Below, in pieces: positions 21,084-31,663 of a DNA stretch of 64,000 nucleotides; position 1 is the first letter of the stretch, and every line of letters starts with the position of its first letter. Under the pieces are notes generated by a model. It was not told the origin of the DNA. It ran no database searches and saw nothing but the letters and a program-made list of their open reading frames with translations. This DNA comes from Colocasia esculenta. Taxonomy: Eukaryota > Streptophyta > Magnoliopsida > Alismatales > Araceae. The translations under genes and the position numbers were made by a program. The stretch covers positions 6,526,712-6,590,711 of the forward strand of contig CM024759.1 in assembly GCA_014218235.1 (NCBI GenBank), given 5' to 3'.

Positions 21084-24000
21084 TCATCATTAGATGCTGA
21101 AGATATGTTTAATTTAGCGTCATCTTCATCATCCTCCTCGAATTCGTCCTCATCATGCTGGGACTCTTCCTCCACATTAGACTCCACCTCCCACTCAAGG
21201 GCATTTGGGTCAACTTCTTCTTGTTCGTTATCCTTATATAAGCAAATTTTTTCATTTATATCATCAACACTGAACTACGTAGAAGCCGCCAACTCTCGTA
21301 CGTCACTCCGATCTGATTGGAAAAAATTGTCATTAACACCTTCGAGGTCATCATCAGCCTGGAGAAGCTCATACTCAGGGAATAGCCTTGATTTCACTCT
21401 ACATGCAGCCCACCAATCTCTCAATTTGAGGGATGAATAATTTGAATAATAAACTTGTTGGGCTTGTGCCGCCAGAATGAATGGCTCATATGTACTCAAA
21501 TTGGACTTATGCTTGACATCGACAATCCCATATGTTGTGTCATTACAAATAGAGGTCGGATCAATCCAATGACACTTGAAGAGAATTGCATTGTTGTCTT
21601 GTCCCAAAAATTGCAGTTCAATGACTTCTTCGAGAATGCCATAATAGTCTATTTCATTTTCATTGTAGGCACTTCCCTTCACACATACGCCGCTGTTCAT
21701 CATAGATTTATTCCGTCCATAATCCCTCGTGTGAAATCGGTATCCATTCACAATGTAGCCTGGATAGACGCGTACAATCTTCGAGGGCCCATAACTGATC
21801 TCTTGTACTCTTGAATCAGTAACCAAACCTTGTTCAACCTATTATTAAAAAAAGGGACAGACAATGACAAATTATTGCAACTAAGTATGCATAAGAGCAT
21901 AACACTTATGCTTCAAAATATTTAGACACTTACTCGAGATCTTAACCAAGTAGGAAAAGACTTCTCTCATTCCTTTTCAACCTGCACGTCAGTCAGACGT
22001 GGATTCTGTTGCAGTATGACTGAGTCAAACTCTCTGCAATGTAAATGTCACACAACCTCTAAGTACTGCAGTATTGCTCGCAAATGATGTATTTCATTAG
22101 TGTTGAGAGCTTACTCAATGTAAGAGTCTAGTTCTGCGCAATTCATAAATACGTAGATCTCCGCAACTACTAACTCTCTGTCTTCGAGTGCGCGAGTAGA
22201 AGAATATCCAAATGCTCGCCTGGGACACTTGAACACAGAAAGTCGGTCAGACACATTAGAATCTCTACCATCATCATTACGTGGAGGTTGAGTGCGTCGG
22301 GTTCGGATCTCCGTATCAAAGTACATCGAACAAAAGTTCGATATCTCTTCCATAAGGTACGCATGGGTAATGGAGCCCTCAACTTGTGCTTTGTTGCGGA
22401 CTTTCATCTTAAGATCGTGCATGCACCTACGACAATAATTCAAATGAATACATATGAAATATAAAAGATCGTCGTAATGTGAATAAATTGAGACATAGGA
22501 ATATACCTCTCAAATGGATACATCCATCGAAATTGTACTGGTCCTCCGACCCTAGCCTCATATGGTAAATGGATGATCAGGTGCTCCATTGAATCAAAGA
22601 ATGCTGGAGGAAATATCTTCTCTAATTTTCAGACTGTCTATATTATATTTTGCTCCATATTTTGCAAGTCATGAAGTCTGAGTTCTGATGTAAATAAAAT
22701 CATGAAGAATTGACTCAGCTCAGTCATTGCTCCCCATATTTGCTTCGGCAACAACTCACGAAAAGTAAGTGGCATCAGTCTTTGCATGAAAACATGACAG
22801 TCATGACTCTTCATTCCGTATATTTTCCCCTCGTTGATATTTACACAATGGGCAATATTCGAGACATATCCATCCGGAAATCTGACTTGCTTCAACCATT
22901 GCAACACTTCCTTAATTTGTCTAGCCCCAAGCACATATGAAGCTTTAGGTTGCACCACTTTTCAACTAACATGCTGCAGCTCTAGTTCTGGACGTCTGCA
23001 AAGTACTTTCAAATCCATTCGTGCCTTGACGTTATCCTTCGTTTTGCCTTTGACATCCATAACTATGTTGAACACATCATCAAAAACATTCTTCTCTATA
23101 TGCATGATGTCCAGGTTATGTCATATCAAAAGTGTAGACCAATAAGGCAATTCCCAAAATATGCTTTGCTTCACCCAATTGTGATCCTTCCCAAAGCCGA
23201 GGATTTGTCGGGTACTACCAGCCAATTGTGATACAGTCGATAAGTTCTGGACCCGCCTCTCCATGTTTCCTCCAGACACCCGTTCCATATCTACCTCCTC
23301 CATCACAATTGTATTTTTCATAAAAGAATCCTTTTGCTTTCGGAAAGGATGGTCACTGCGTAGAAACCGACGGTGACATAGAAACCGACGGTGACAATCG
23401 AACCAACATAATTTCCCCCCAAATTTCAATATGAATGATTTAGAATCCTCCATGCCAACCTCCCATGTGTGCTCCAGCCAGATAACATGTCGTACGCTGG
23501 AAAGTCACTTATTGTCCACATTAATGCAGCCTTCAAATTGAAATTCTGTTTTCTAGATGCATCATAAGAGAGAACCCCATCTGACCATAACAATTTTAGT
23601 TCATCAATCAACAGTCTGAGATATATGTCTATATTTTTTCTTGGACTTCTTGGACCCGGAATCAGCAATGAAAGAAACAGATTCTCACGCTTCATGCACA
23701 TGCCTGGCGGAAGGTTATACGGTGTTAGAAATACTGGCCAACATGAGTAAGATGCCACCGAGCCTCCAAATGGATTGAAACTATCTGTGCATAAACCCAG
23801 CCGCACGTTGCGTGGATCCCTTGAGAAGTAAGGATGAGTATGGCTAAAATGAGTCCAAGCTTCATCATCGGCAGGATGACTCATTTCACCATCGTCACAA
23901 CGGACGCTTTCCGCATGCCAAGTCATGTGTCTAGCTGTCCTCGGGGACATGAACAACCGCTGCAATCTAGGTGTGATCGAAAAGTACCGCAATGACTTAT

Positions 24001-24769
24001 ACGGAACATCCTTCTTCTTTGACTTGTCCCCTCTCTTAGGCTTGAATCTATCATGCTTACAAATACAACATGATGTCTAATCTGCATCATCTTTTTAGTA
24101 CAACATACAGTGATTTGGACATGCATCAATTTTCATAAAACTAAGCCCCAGATCATTCACCATCTTCTTCGCACGGTAAAAATCAGTAGATAACCTCTCT
24201 GATTGAGGAAGCGTACTCTTGACGAGAAAGAGAAGCCCATCAAAACAACTCTCTCTCATATGAAATTCAGATTTCAAATTCAGTAGCTGCGACACTGTAG
24301 ACAACCGTGTATGCTTCTCACAACCATCCTATAATGGCTTATCAGCATCTCGAAGTAACTGATAAAATCTTTGAGCTGTATCATTCGGCACTTCTTCATT
24401 TGTTTGATCTTCATGAATATTGAACTCCATACCAACAACATCGACAACCATGTCTACGTACGTACTTGTGGAGGAAAAGTAATTAGCTAGTGCAGACGAC
24501 TGAATATTCAACTCACCATGAGACGACCATAACTCATAATGGGCAACAAATCCTCTCGTATACAAATGATGTTGCACTTCCCATGTCGATATCCACTTTC
24601 TGTTCTTACAAGCCGAACACGGACATCGGATGTTACCCATCGGATCAACTGCTACTGATGAATTACTCAATGCAAACTAAATGAAACTGTCAACTCCGTC
24701 TTTAAACTCCTTTGTCACAACTCCATTCACTCTTCCACGGTACATCCATGACTAATTCTCATAAGACAT
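21084..24769 (-). pseudogene. CACTA-B gene 1, TNP2-like transposase pseudogene
   Basis: Exon structure matches CACTA-A: 22507-24769, 22115-22426, 21934-22033, about 21084-21838. The protein is clearly the same family (CPCSAC; TDSFNPFG; SDFPAYDMLSG; DUF4218; DUF4216 with VNGYRFHTRDYGRNKS). Disabling changes include a stop at codon 6 (TAG near 24752), another near 24678, one near 24330, one near 24077, one in the 21934 exon (GGAATGAGAG) and TAG at 21275. A 13-bp deletion near 23450 shifts frame and removes the cysteines of the CPYC motif, and an 18-bp tandem duplication lies near 23375. The 21934-22033 exon keeps the full 100 nt that CACTA-A has lost. Confidence 0.88.
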
Positions 24770-24887
24770 TTTTCCTACACAGATTAAATGTCATGTCACG
24801 AGTTAAAATCCAACACACCCTCACATCGTTCGAGTAAGTCAAAATGAATAGGTAGGATATATTATTTAGATTATCACTTTTTACCCA

Positions 24888-25161
24888 TCTGTGAATATTT
24901 GATCACACTCAGATGACCATTTACTATGTGTTTGTATTATTTGCTGAAAATTTCGGCAGCATCTCCCCACATCTCTCCGATATACCAAAAATATTTATTG
25001 ATTAAGAAATTTTCTTAAACACTTACTAATAAGTGGTTAAGAAAATATTCTAAATCAATAAATGTATATCAAAGAGGAGTGAGTAGACGCACCCGAAATT
25101 TTCAACAAATAATACAAACACATAGTAAATGACCACCTAACTGCGATCAAACATTCACAGA
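24888..25161 (-). other. 274-bp inverted repeat upstream of CACTA-B transposase
   Basis: Same arms, loop and length as 7736-8009 in CACTA-A, with several substitutions and no net length change. Conservation of both arms in two copies whose coding exons have decayed is the reason for listing it. Confidence 0.83.
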
Positions 25162-25179
25162 CTGTCCAAAACGGGACAA

Positions 25180-25256
25180 TTCAAGACTTTGAGTTAGATA
25201 TACACGTTCTCATCATTGAAAATAAGACTCGTGCACATCAATCCCAAAGTCTTCAA
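25180..25256 (-). other. 77-nt hairpin upstream of CACTA-B transposase
   Basis: Counterpart of 8028-8104: TTCAAGACTTTGAG at the left, CCAAAGTCTTCAA at the right. Two changes on the right arm weaken the base pairing. Confidence 0.65.
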
Positions 25257-25439
25257 TGGGAAGGTTCATTGACACGGGCTTAACACGCTCTCGTGAGGTG
25301 TGTGTAGTGATAAATTGCTATACATGCATAGATCAAATTTAAAACCCACATAAATATGAAAGGAATATGAAAACAAAATCATACATAAGTGCAATAATAA
25401 ACCAAATTCACACATACATGTACATGAATTACATTAATG

Positions 25440-26990
25440 TAAGAACTACAATACTAATCAAGAAAAAAGAATTACAAGTGAAGTATGATTTATGGCCAAG
25501 ATAAACAAACTAACTTAATAGTAGGCATATGTTCTCATCTCAAAATTATCCATATCTATCTAAAATTATCTATATCCATATGAATTACACTTATTCCTTT
25601 CTCACCATGTCTAGATACCAAACCTAACCAGAATTCTCTATACGGTAACTCTCTCTCTCTCTATCTCAATAACTAGATATTTTGTAGGAATTATAAGAAT
25701 ATAATAATAGAAGTTTTTTTTCGTACAAACATATTATGACTTATGAGTGTGTGTCACAATCATACTTATAATGCCATAAATATATTCAATTATATATGCA
25801 TCCATCCACGATAAAATGAGTCTTATACACTTAGACACCCATCAAATTAATTTATTCTTTTGTATAAAATGGTCATTTACTTAGACGCTTGAGTGTGGCA
25901 AGGTAACAGTACTTGCATTCTGGCTTTCACCTTTTAACGTTGGGGAAGCGATAGAATCATCGATAACAATCGATTCCAGAGCCTTGCTTGTAGGTTAGTT
26001 TATAAAATAAAGTTATATCTTGGAGAGCAAACAGATAGGATTTTAATTATTTTGATGTGTTATATCATATGCCATATTTGTATCTAGTCAAATAGAATTT
26101 TATTTCCACAAAGTTAATGTGGCAATTAGAATACACTAAGAAAAAAATCATTGACTTTTTAACTTATGGGGAAGGAGTGGACTCAAGAAGAGTATTAATT
26201 GAGCAATCAATTTGTATCAATTTTATAATTGATTATTGTTTCATTTTTCACAAATTTGGAAGAAAAAAAACATAAGGCCAAGGATAAATCTAAAATGACT
26301 AAATATGGTCTAATATATAGACTGATATTTCCAAAATAACGTACGGATGGACAAACAGTAGTACTAATTATATGGGACAAAAGATAGATCTACAACCCAA
26401 AGTCATCATTCCACCCATAAAACGAGTCTATGTGTATTTTTTTAATTGAATATTCATGGTTTATGCTTTAAACTTGGATTCACCTGATGAGGGACCACAT
26501 TTAAATTAATTACAGTGAGAAGTTGCAACGCTACTAATTATATCTCATTCTCGTGTCCAAGGGATGAGAGGTATTTCCATTTTTGTATTATTGCAAGTGG
26601 TGTTGGTATTTTAGTACTTGAATGGAATGGATGTACGTATATAGGCTTGTCATAGAAGGAAAACCAATCCATATTAGGTTTCATCATATTATTCTTCCAA
26701 AGGAGACTGATTTGCTCGAATCTTTTGTTTAAGACAAGTTTTCTTCTATGCCTATTAACCAGTTTTAATCATTAAACTTTCTCCAAGAATGTTGATTTAT
26801 CCTTTACAACCGCTGTTGTTGGCGTGACGATTCTGCTAACGATCTAGTTTCTTGCTGATTTTTCTACCCCAGAATTTGCTTATTAAGGCTTGTTCGTAAG
26901 TTAATCCATCTAGTAACAAAATAACATGTGTCCAATGCAGAGAGGAATCAAAATTTGAGGTATTTTCAAACGTAAAAACTATAGAGACAT
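25440..26990. other. AT-rich 5' region specific to CACTA-B, no gene seen
   Basis: Unlike the matching region of CACTA-A and with no supported ORF. Contains a short (CT)n at about 25648-25660. Could be captured host DNA or an old insertion; I cannot identify a source. Confidence 0.5.
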
Positions 26991-27029
26991 TACTTTATAA
27001 ATAATTCTTCTTGGGGAAATTCGAACAAA

Positions 27030-27681
27030 TATGGAGTGCAATGTGGGGGAGGGGGGGACAGTGGGGGAGGGCACTGTGGGGGAGGGGGGATGGTGGGGGA
27101 GCACACTGTGGGGGAGGAGGGAACTGTGGGGGAAGGCACTGTGGGGGAGGGGGGAGGGTGGGACGGAGGGGGGGGATAGTGGGGAGGGGGGGAGGGGAGG
27201 GGGGAGGGGGAGGGGGGGGGGACTGTGGGGGAGGGCACTGTGGGAGAGGGCGGGACGGTGGGGGAGCGCATTGTGGGGGAGGAGGGCACTGTGGGGGAGG
27301 GGGGACGGAGGGGGGGACAGTGGGGGAGGGGGGAGGGTGGGACGGAGGGGGAGGGGGGAGGGTGGAACGGAGGGGGGGAGGGGGGGACAGTGGGGGAGGG
27401 GCCGGGAGGGGGAGTGGAAGGGGGGGACAGTGGGGGAGGGGGGAGGGTGGGACGGAGGGGGGGAGGGGGGGATAGTGGGGGAGGGGAGGGGGGGCGCCTA
27501 TAGGAGGGGGAGGGGAAGGGTACGTACCGGCGGCGGTGCTCGACGGAGAAGCTCGACGGCGGTGGCAGTGGTGCAGCTCGACGGCGGCGGTGGCAGTGGT
27601 GTAGGTCGTGGCGGCCGGCGGTGGCGGTGGTGCAGGTCGTGGCGACCGGCGGTGGCGGAGTAGCTCTCGGCGGCGAGGGGC

Positions 27682-27729
<48 letters not shown>

Positions 27730-27740
27730 ATTTCACGAGG
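27030..27740. repeat. G-rich minisatellite and (GA)n tract of CACTA-B
   Basis: Imperfect repeats of GGGGGAGGGCACTGTG, GGACAGTGGGGGAGG and GGGGGGACGG (27040-27490), then GGCGGTGGCAGTGG repeats, then GA repeats (27686-27730). The plus strand has many runs of five or more G. ORFs of over 150 residues here are Gly/Arg or Pro/Ser low-complexity artefacts. Confidence 0.9.
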
Positions 27741-27764
27741 ATGGCGGGAGCGCGAAAGTGCGGG

Positions 27765-27982
27765 TTTACCGATGGATATTTCTAAAGGAATTATTCCGTC
27801 AGAATATCCGTCGGTAAGTATCCAACTAAAATTATTATGTCGATCATTCCGACGGAGTCTATCGATCGGTATTTCCGACAAACATACCGACGGAAATATT
27901 TCCGTCGGCATATCCGTTGGTATTACCTACGGAACAATTCCGTCGGAAATATCCGTCGGTAATACCGCTTTCTCTTGTAGTG
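27765..27982. repeat. Right subterminal and terminal repeat of CACTA-B
   Basis: Repeated CCGTCGGAAATA/CCGACGGAA units ending in CGCTTTCTCTTGTAGTG. The last 20 bp match the right end of CACTA-C almost exactly. Confidence 0.88.
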
Positions 27983-28392
27983 AGACCACGTGCCTTCTGT
28001 TCGAACCGTCTGCGGCTTATCACCGAGCAAGCGCTTCCGACCACCGGGCACCGTGCAACCTTGTCAATGCCCGAGTAGGCCCTAGCACAGCACCCCTTGG
28101 CCTGCGGCCCTGAGCGGCCCCTCGCCTACCAATGGCAGTTAATATGACGGAGCGGCATACGCCCCATGGTTAAGGGCATTAACCATGAAGGATCCCAACA
28201 TGTGCCTCAAATGGACAACCCCCCCGCCTGGGGACTCTAACTGACGTGTCGCTTCAATCATTATTTTTAGGAGATTGTATCTGGGCCCTTCATCTCCCTT
28301 GCCTATAAATGGCATAGGTAATCCCCATGCAAAGGTACGCAACCTTACCCCCTCATACTCGCCCACGTGCGATCACACACCAGAGAACCTTC
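27983..28392 (+). mobile_element. W 5' LTR, second segment
   Basis: Continues the LTR after CACTA-B (first three bases are the AGA duplication). Includes a TATA-like box at 28303 and stops at the CACTA-C insertion, whose TTC duplication is at 28390-28392. Confidence 0.85.
28303..28310 (+). promoter_or_regulatory. TATA-like box of the W LTR
   Basis: CTATAAAT in TTGCCTATAAATGGCATAGG, aligned with the TATA box of the V LTR. In W the promoter is now separated from gag by CACTA-C. Confidence 0.65.
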
Positions 28393-28880
28393 CACTACAA
28401 GAAAAAGCGCTATTTCCGACGGACTCAATCCGTCGGAAATCCGTCGGTATTCCGTCGGAAAAGGAGCCTTCCGACCGCTTTCCGTCCAAAGCTCGTCGGA
28501 AACTTTCCGTCGGAAATACTTGGTCAGAACTTTCCGACGGATGAAAATTCCGTCGGAATTCGGTCGAAACCTCCGACAGATTTAATCCGTCGGTAAAGCC
28601 GTCAGTATTTTCCGACCGAATTGCCGACGGTCTTTAACCGTCGGTAATTTATCTTTTCCGACGGATACTTATCTGTCGGCCAATCCGTCAGTATTTTTCG
28701 AAGGAATTACCGACGGTATTTAGCCGTCGGTAATTTATCAGTTCCGAAGGATACACATCCGTCGGCCAATCCGTCAGGACTTTCCGAAGGTATTACCGAC
28801 GGTCTTTTTCTGTCGGTAATTTCTAAGTTCCGACGGATACTTATCCGTCGGAAAATCCGTCGGAAAATACACATATTTTT
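28393..28880. repeat. Left terminal and subterminal repeats of CACTA-C
   Basis: Dense TTCCGACGGA/TCCGTCGG units. Within it a ~100-bp block (ACCGACGGTCTTTAACCGTCGG type) is repeated about three times from 28620 to 28850. Confidence 0.88.
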
Positions 28881-29027
28881 TTTAAAATAGACAAATAAAA
28901 ATGATTTGTCAACATTGCTACAATGTCAAACCTGCTACAATATTCATAAATTTAACAAATACTAACAATCAACATAAAATCATAAAATACAATAAATATA
29001 AAATCATATAGCATAATGAATACAAAA

Positions 29028-29087
29028 TCAACATAGATCTGCTGGATCGTCTGCTGTCCCTGCCTCGTCATCGTCTGGAGCTGGATC
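29028..29087 (-). CDS. Terminal exon of CACTA-C gene 2
   Basis: Sixty nucleotides from an AATATAG acceptor to TGA, encoding DPAPDDDEAGTADDPADLC. Homologous to 14353-14418 and 57371-57433. Confidence 0.72.
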   Translation of the reverse strand, partial: DPAPDDDEAGTADDPADLC

Positions 29088-29189
29088 CTATATTAAAACA
29101 AATTAAAATGAGAAACATTAATAATAAATGAAAGACATACAGTATTTTCAAAAATGAAATTTAAAACATGTGATTATTTCTCAAGCTTA

Positions 29190-31610
29190 ATACAATACTA
29201 TTTTTAGATCCATCATTTTCTTAGGTGTTTTTAGATCCGTCCTTTGAATGCCCAACCCAATCCGGATATCCAAATTGGATTCCGTCAGTTCCAACACGTC
29301 ACTTTAACCCACCCGGTCATGTCGGAGAAAACGGCACGTCGATCGGATCCCTATTTGGGATTTTGGACCCCCGGGTTGCGTCTTTTAACTATTTATATAT
29401 GCTTGGCCGTGTTTTTAGATCCGTCCTTTGAATGCCCAACCCAATCCGGGGATCCAAATTGGATTCCGTCAGTTTCTACACGTCACTTTAACCCACCCAG
29501 TCGTGTTGGAGAAAACGGCACGTCGATCTGATCCCTATTTGGGATTTTGGACCCCCGGGTTGTGTGTTTTAACCTTTTATATATACTTGGGTGTTTTTAG
29601 ATCCGTCCTTTGAATGCCCAACCCAATCCGGAGATCCAAATTGGATTCCGTCAGTTCCCACACGTCACTTTAACCCACCCGGTCGTGTCGGAGAAAACGG
29701 CACGCCGATCCGATCCCTATTTAGGATTTTGGACCCCCGGGTTGCGTGTTTTGACCATTTATATATGCTTGGCCGTGTTTTTAGATCCGTCCTTTGAATG
29801 CCCAACCCAATCCGGGGATCCAAATTGGATTCCGTCAGTTTCTACACGTCACTTTAACCCACCCGGTCATGTCGGAGAAAACGGCACGTCGATCCGATCC
29901 CTATTTGGGATTTTGGACCCCCGGGTTGTGTGTTTTAACCTTTTATATATACTTGGGTGTTTTTAGATCCGTCTTTTGAATGCCCAACCCAATCCGGAGA
30001 TCCAAATTGGATTCCGTCAGTTCCCACACGTCACTTTAACCCACCCGGTCGTGTCGGAGAAAAACGGCACGTCGATTGGATCCCTATTGGGATTTGGACC
30101 CCCGGGTTGCGTGTTTTGACCATTTATATATGCTTGGGCGTGTTTTAGATCCATCCTTTGAATGCCCAACCCAATCCGGGGATCCAAATTGGATTCCGTC
30201 AGTTTCTACACGTCACTTTAACCCACCCGGTCGTGTCGGAGAAAACGGCACGTCGATCCGATCCCTATTTGGGATTTTGGACCCCGGGTGTGTGTTTAAC
30301 CTTTATATATACTTGGGTGTTTTTAGATCCGTCCTTTGAAGCCCAACCCAATCCGGAGATCCAAATGGATTCCGTCAGTTCCCACACGTCACTTTAACCC
30401 ACCCGGTCGTGTCGGAGAAAACGGCACGTCGATTGGATCCCTATTTGGGATTTATAGCTTGGCGTGTTTTTAGATCCGTCCTTGAATGCCCAACCCGTCC
30501 GGGGATCCAAATTGGATTCCGTCAGTTTCTACATGTCACTTTAACCCACCCGGTGTGTCAGAGAAAACGGCACGTCGATCGGATCCCTATTGGGATTTGG
30601 ACCCCCGGGTTGTGTGTTTTAACCTTTTATATACTTGCCTGTTTTTAGATCGTCAATTAAATGCCCAACCCAATCGGGGATCCAAATTGGATTCCGTCAG
30701 TTTCTACACGTCACTTTAACCCACCGGTCGTGTCGGAGGAGAAAACGGCACGTCGATCCGATCCCTATTTGGATTTTGGACCCCGGGTTGTGTGTTTTAA
30801 CCTTTTATATATACTTGGGTGTTTTTAGATCCGTCCTTGAATGCCCAACCAATCCGGAGATCCAAATTGGATTCCGTCAGTTCCCACACGTCACTTTAAC
30901 CCACCCGTCGTGTCGGAGAAAACGGCACGCCGATCCGATCCTATTTAGGATTTTGGACCCCCGGGTTGTGTGTTTTGACCATTTATATATGCTTGGCCGT
31001 GTTTTTAGATCCATCCTTTGAATGCCCAACCCAATCGGGGATCCAAATTGGATTCCGTCAATTTCTACACGTCACTTTAACCCACCCAGTCGTGTCGGAG
31101 AAAACGGCACGTCGATCCGATCCCTATTTGGGATTTGGACCCCCGGGTTGTGTGTTTTAACCTTTTATATACTTGGGTGTTTTAGATCCGTCCTTTGAAT
31201 GCCCAACCCAAATCGGAGATCCAAATTGGATTCCGTCAGTTCCCACACGTCACTTTAACCCACCCGGTCGTGCAGAAAACGACACGTCATCCGATCCCTA
31301 TTGGGATTTTGGACTCCGGGTTGTTGGTTTTAAATTTATATATACTCGGTGTTTTTAGATCCGTCTCCTGAATGTCCAACCCAATCGGAGATCCAAATTG
31401 GATTCAGTCAGTTCCCCACGTCACTTAACCCCACCGGTGTGTCGGAGAAAGCGGCACGCCGATCCGATTCTATTTGGGATTTTGGACCCCCGGGGTTGCG
31501 TGTTTTGACCACTTTATATATAGCTTGGGTGTTTTTAGATCCGTCCTTGATGCTAAACCCAATCCGGAGATTCAAATTGGATTCCGTCAGTTCCCAACAC
31601 GTCACTTTAA
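29190..31610. repeat. ~183-bp satellite with dimeric higher-order structure in the last intron of CACTA-C gene 2
   Basis: About 14 monomers beginning TTTAGATCCGTCCTTTGAATG (29229, 29413, 29597, 29780, 29962 and so on to about 31535). Two monomer types alternate: one with GGGGATCCAAATT, TTTCTACACG and TTTTAACCTTTTATATATAC; the other with GGAGATCCAAATT, TTCCCACACG and TTTTGACCATTTATATATGC. The effective period is about 366 bp. Monomers near the right edge carry more indels. Confidence 0.92.
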
Positions 31611-31663
31611 GTATATGAACGTCTGACCTAATCCTAAGTATATGAAATTAATACTAATATAAC

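Larger units (their letters stand above)
13771..27982 (-). mobile_element. CACTA-B, complete 14.2-kb En/Spm element in the LTR of W
   Basis: The left end is CACTACAAGAAAATGCGGG at 13771 and the right end is CTCTTGTAGTG at 27982. A 3-bp target duplication AGA (13768-13770 and 27983-27985) flanks it, and removing the element joins the W LTR. It carries minus-strand gene 1 (21084-24769) and gene 2 (20959 to 14353), a satellite array in the last intron of gene 2, and the retroelement V in the same intron. Both genes have disabling changes, so mobility would need a helper. Confidence 0.96.

Noticed and set aside
29225..31618. CRISPR-like or direct-repeat array
   Set aside because: Whole ~183-bp monomers repeat head to tail without unique spacers, in a plant transposon intron. 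It is a satellite.
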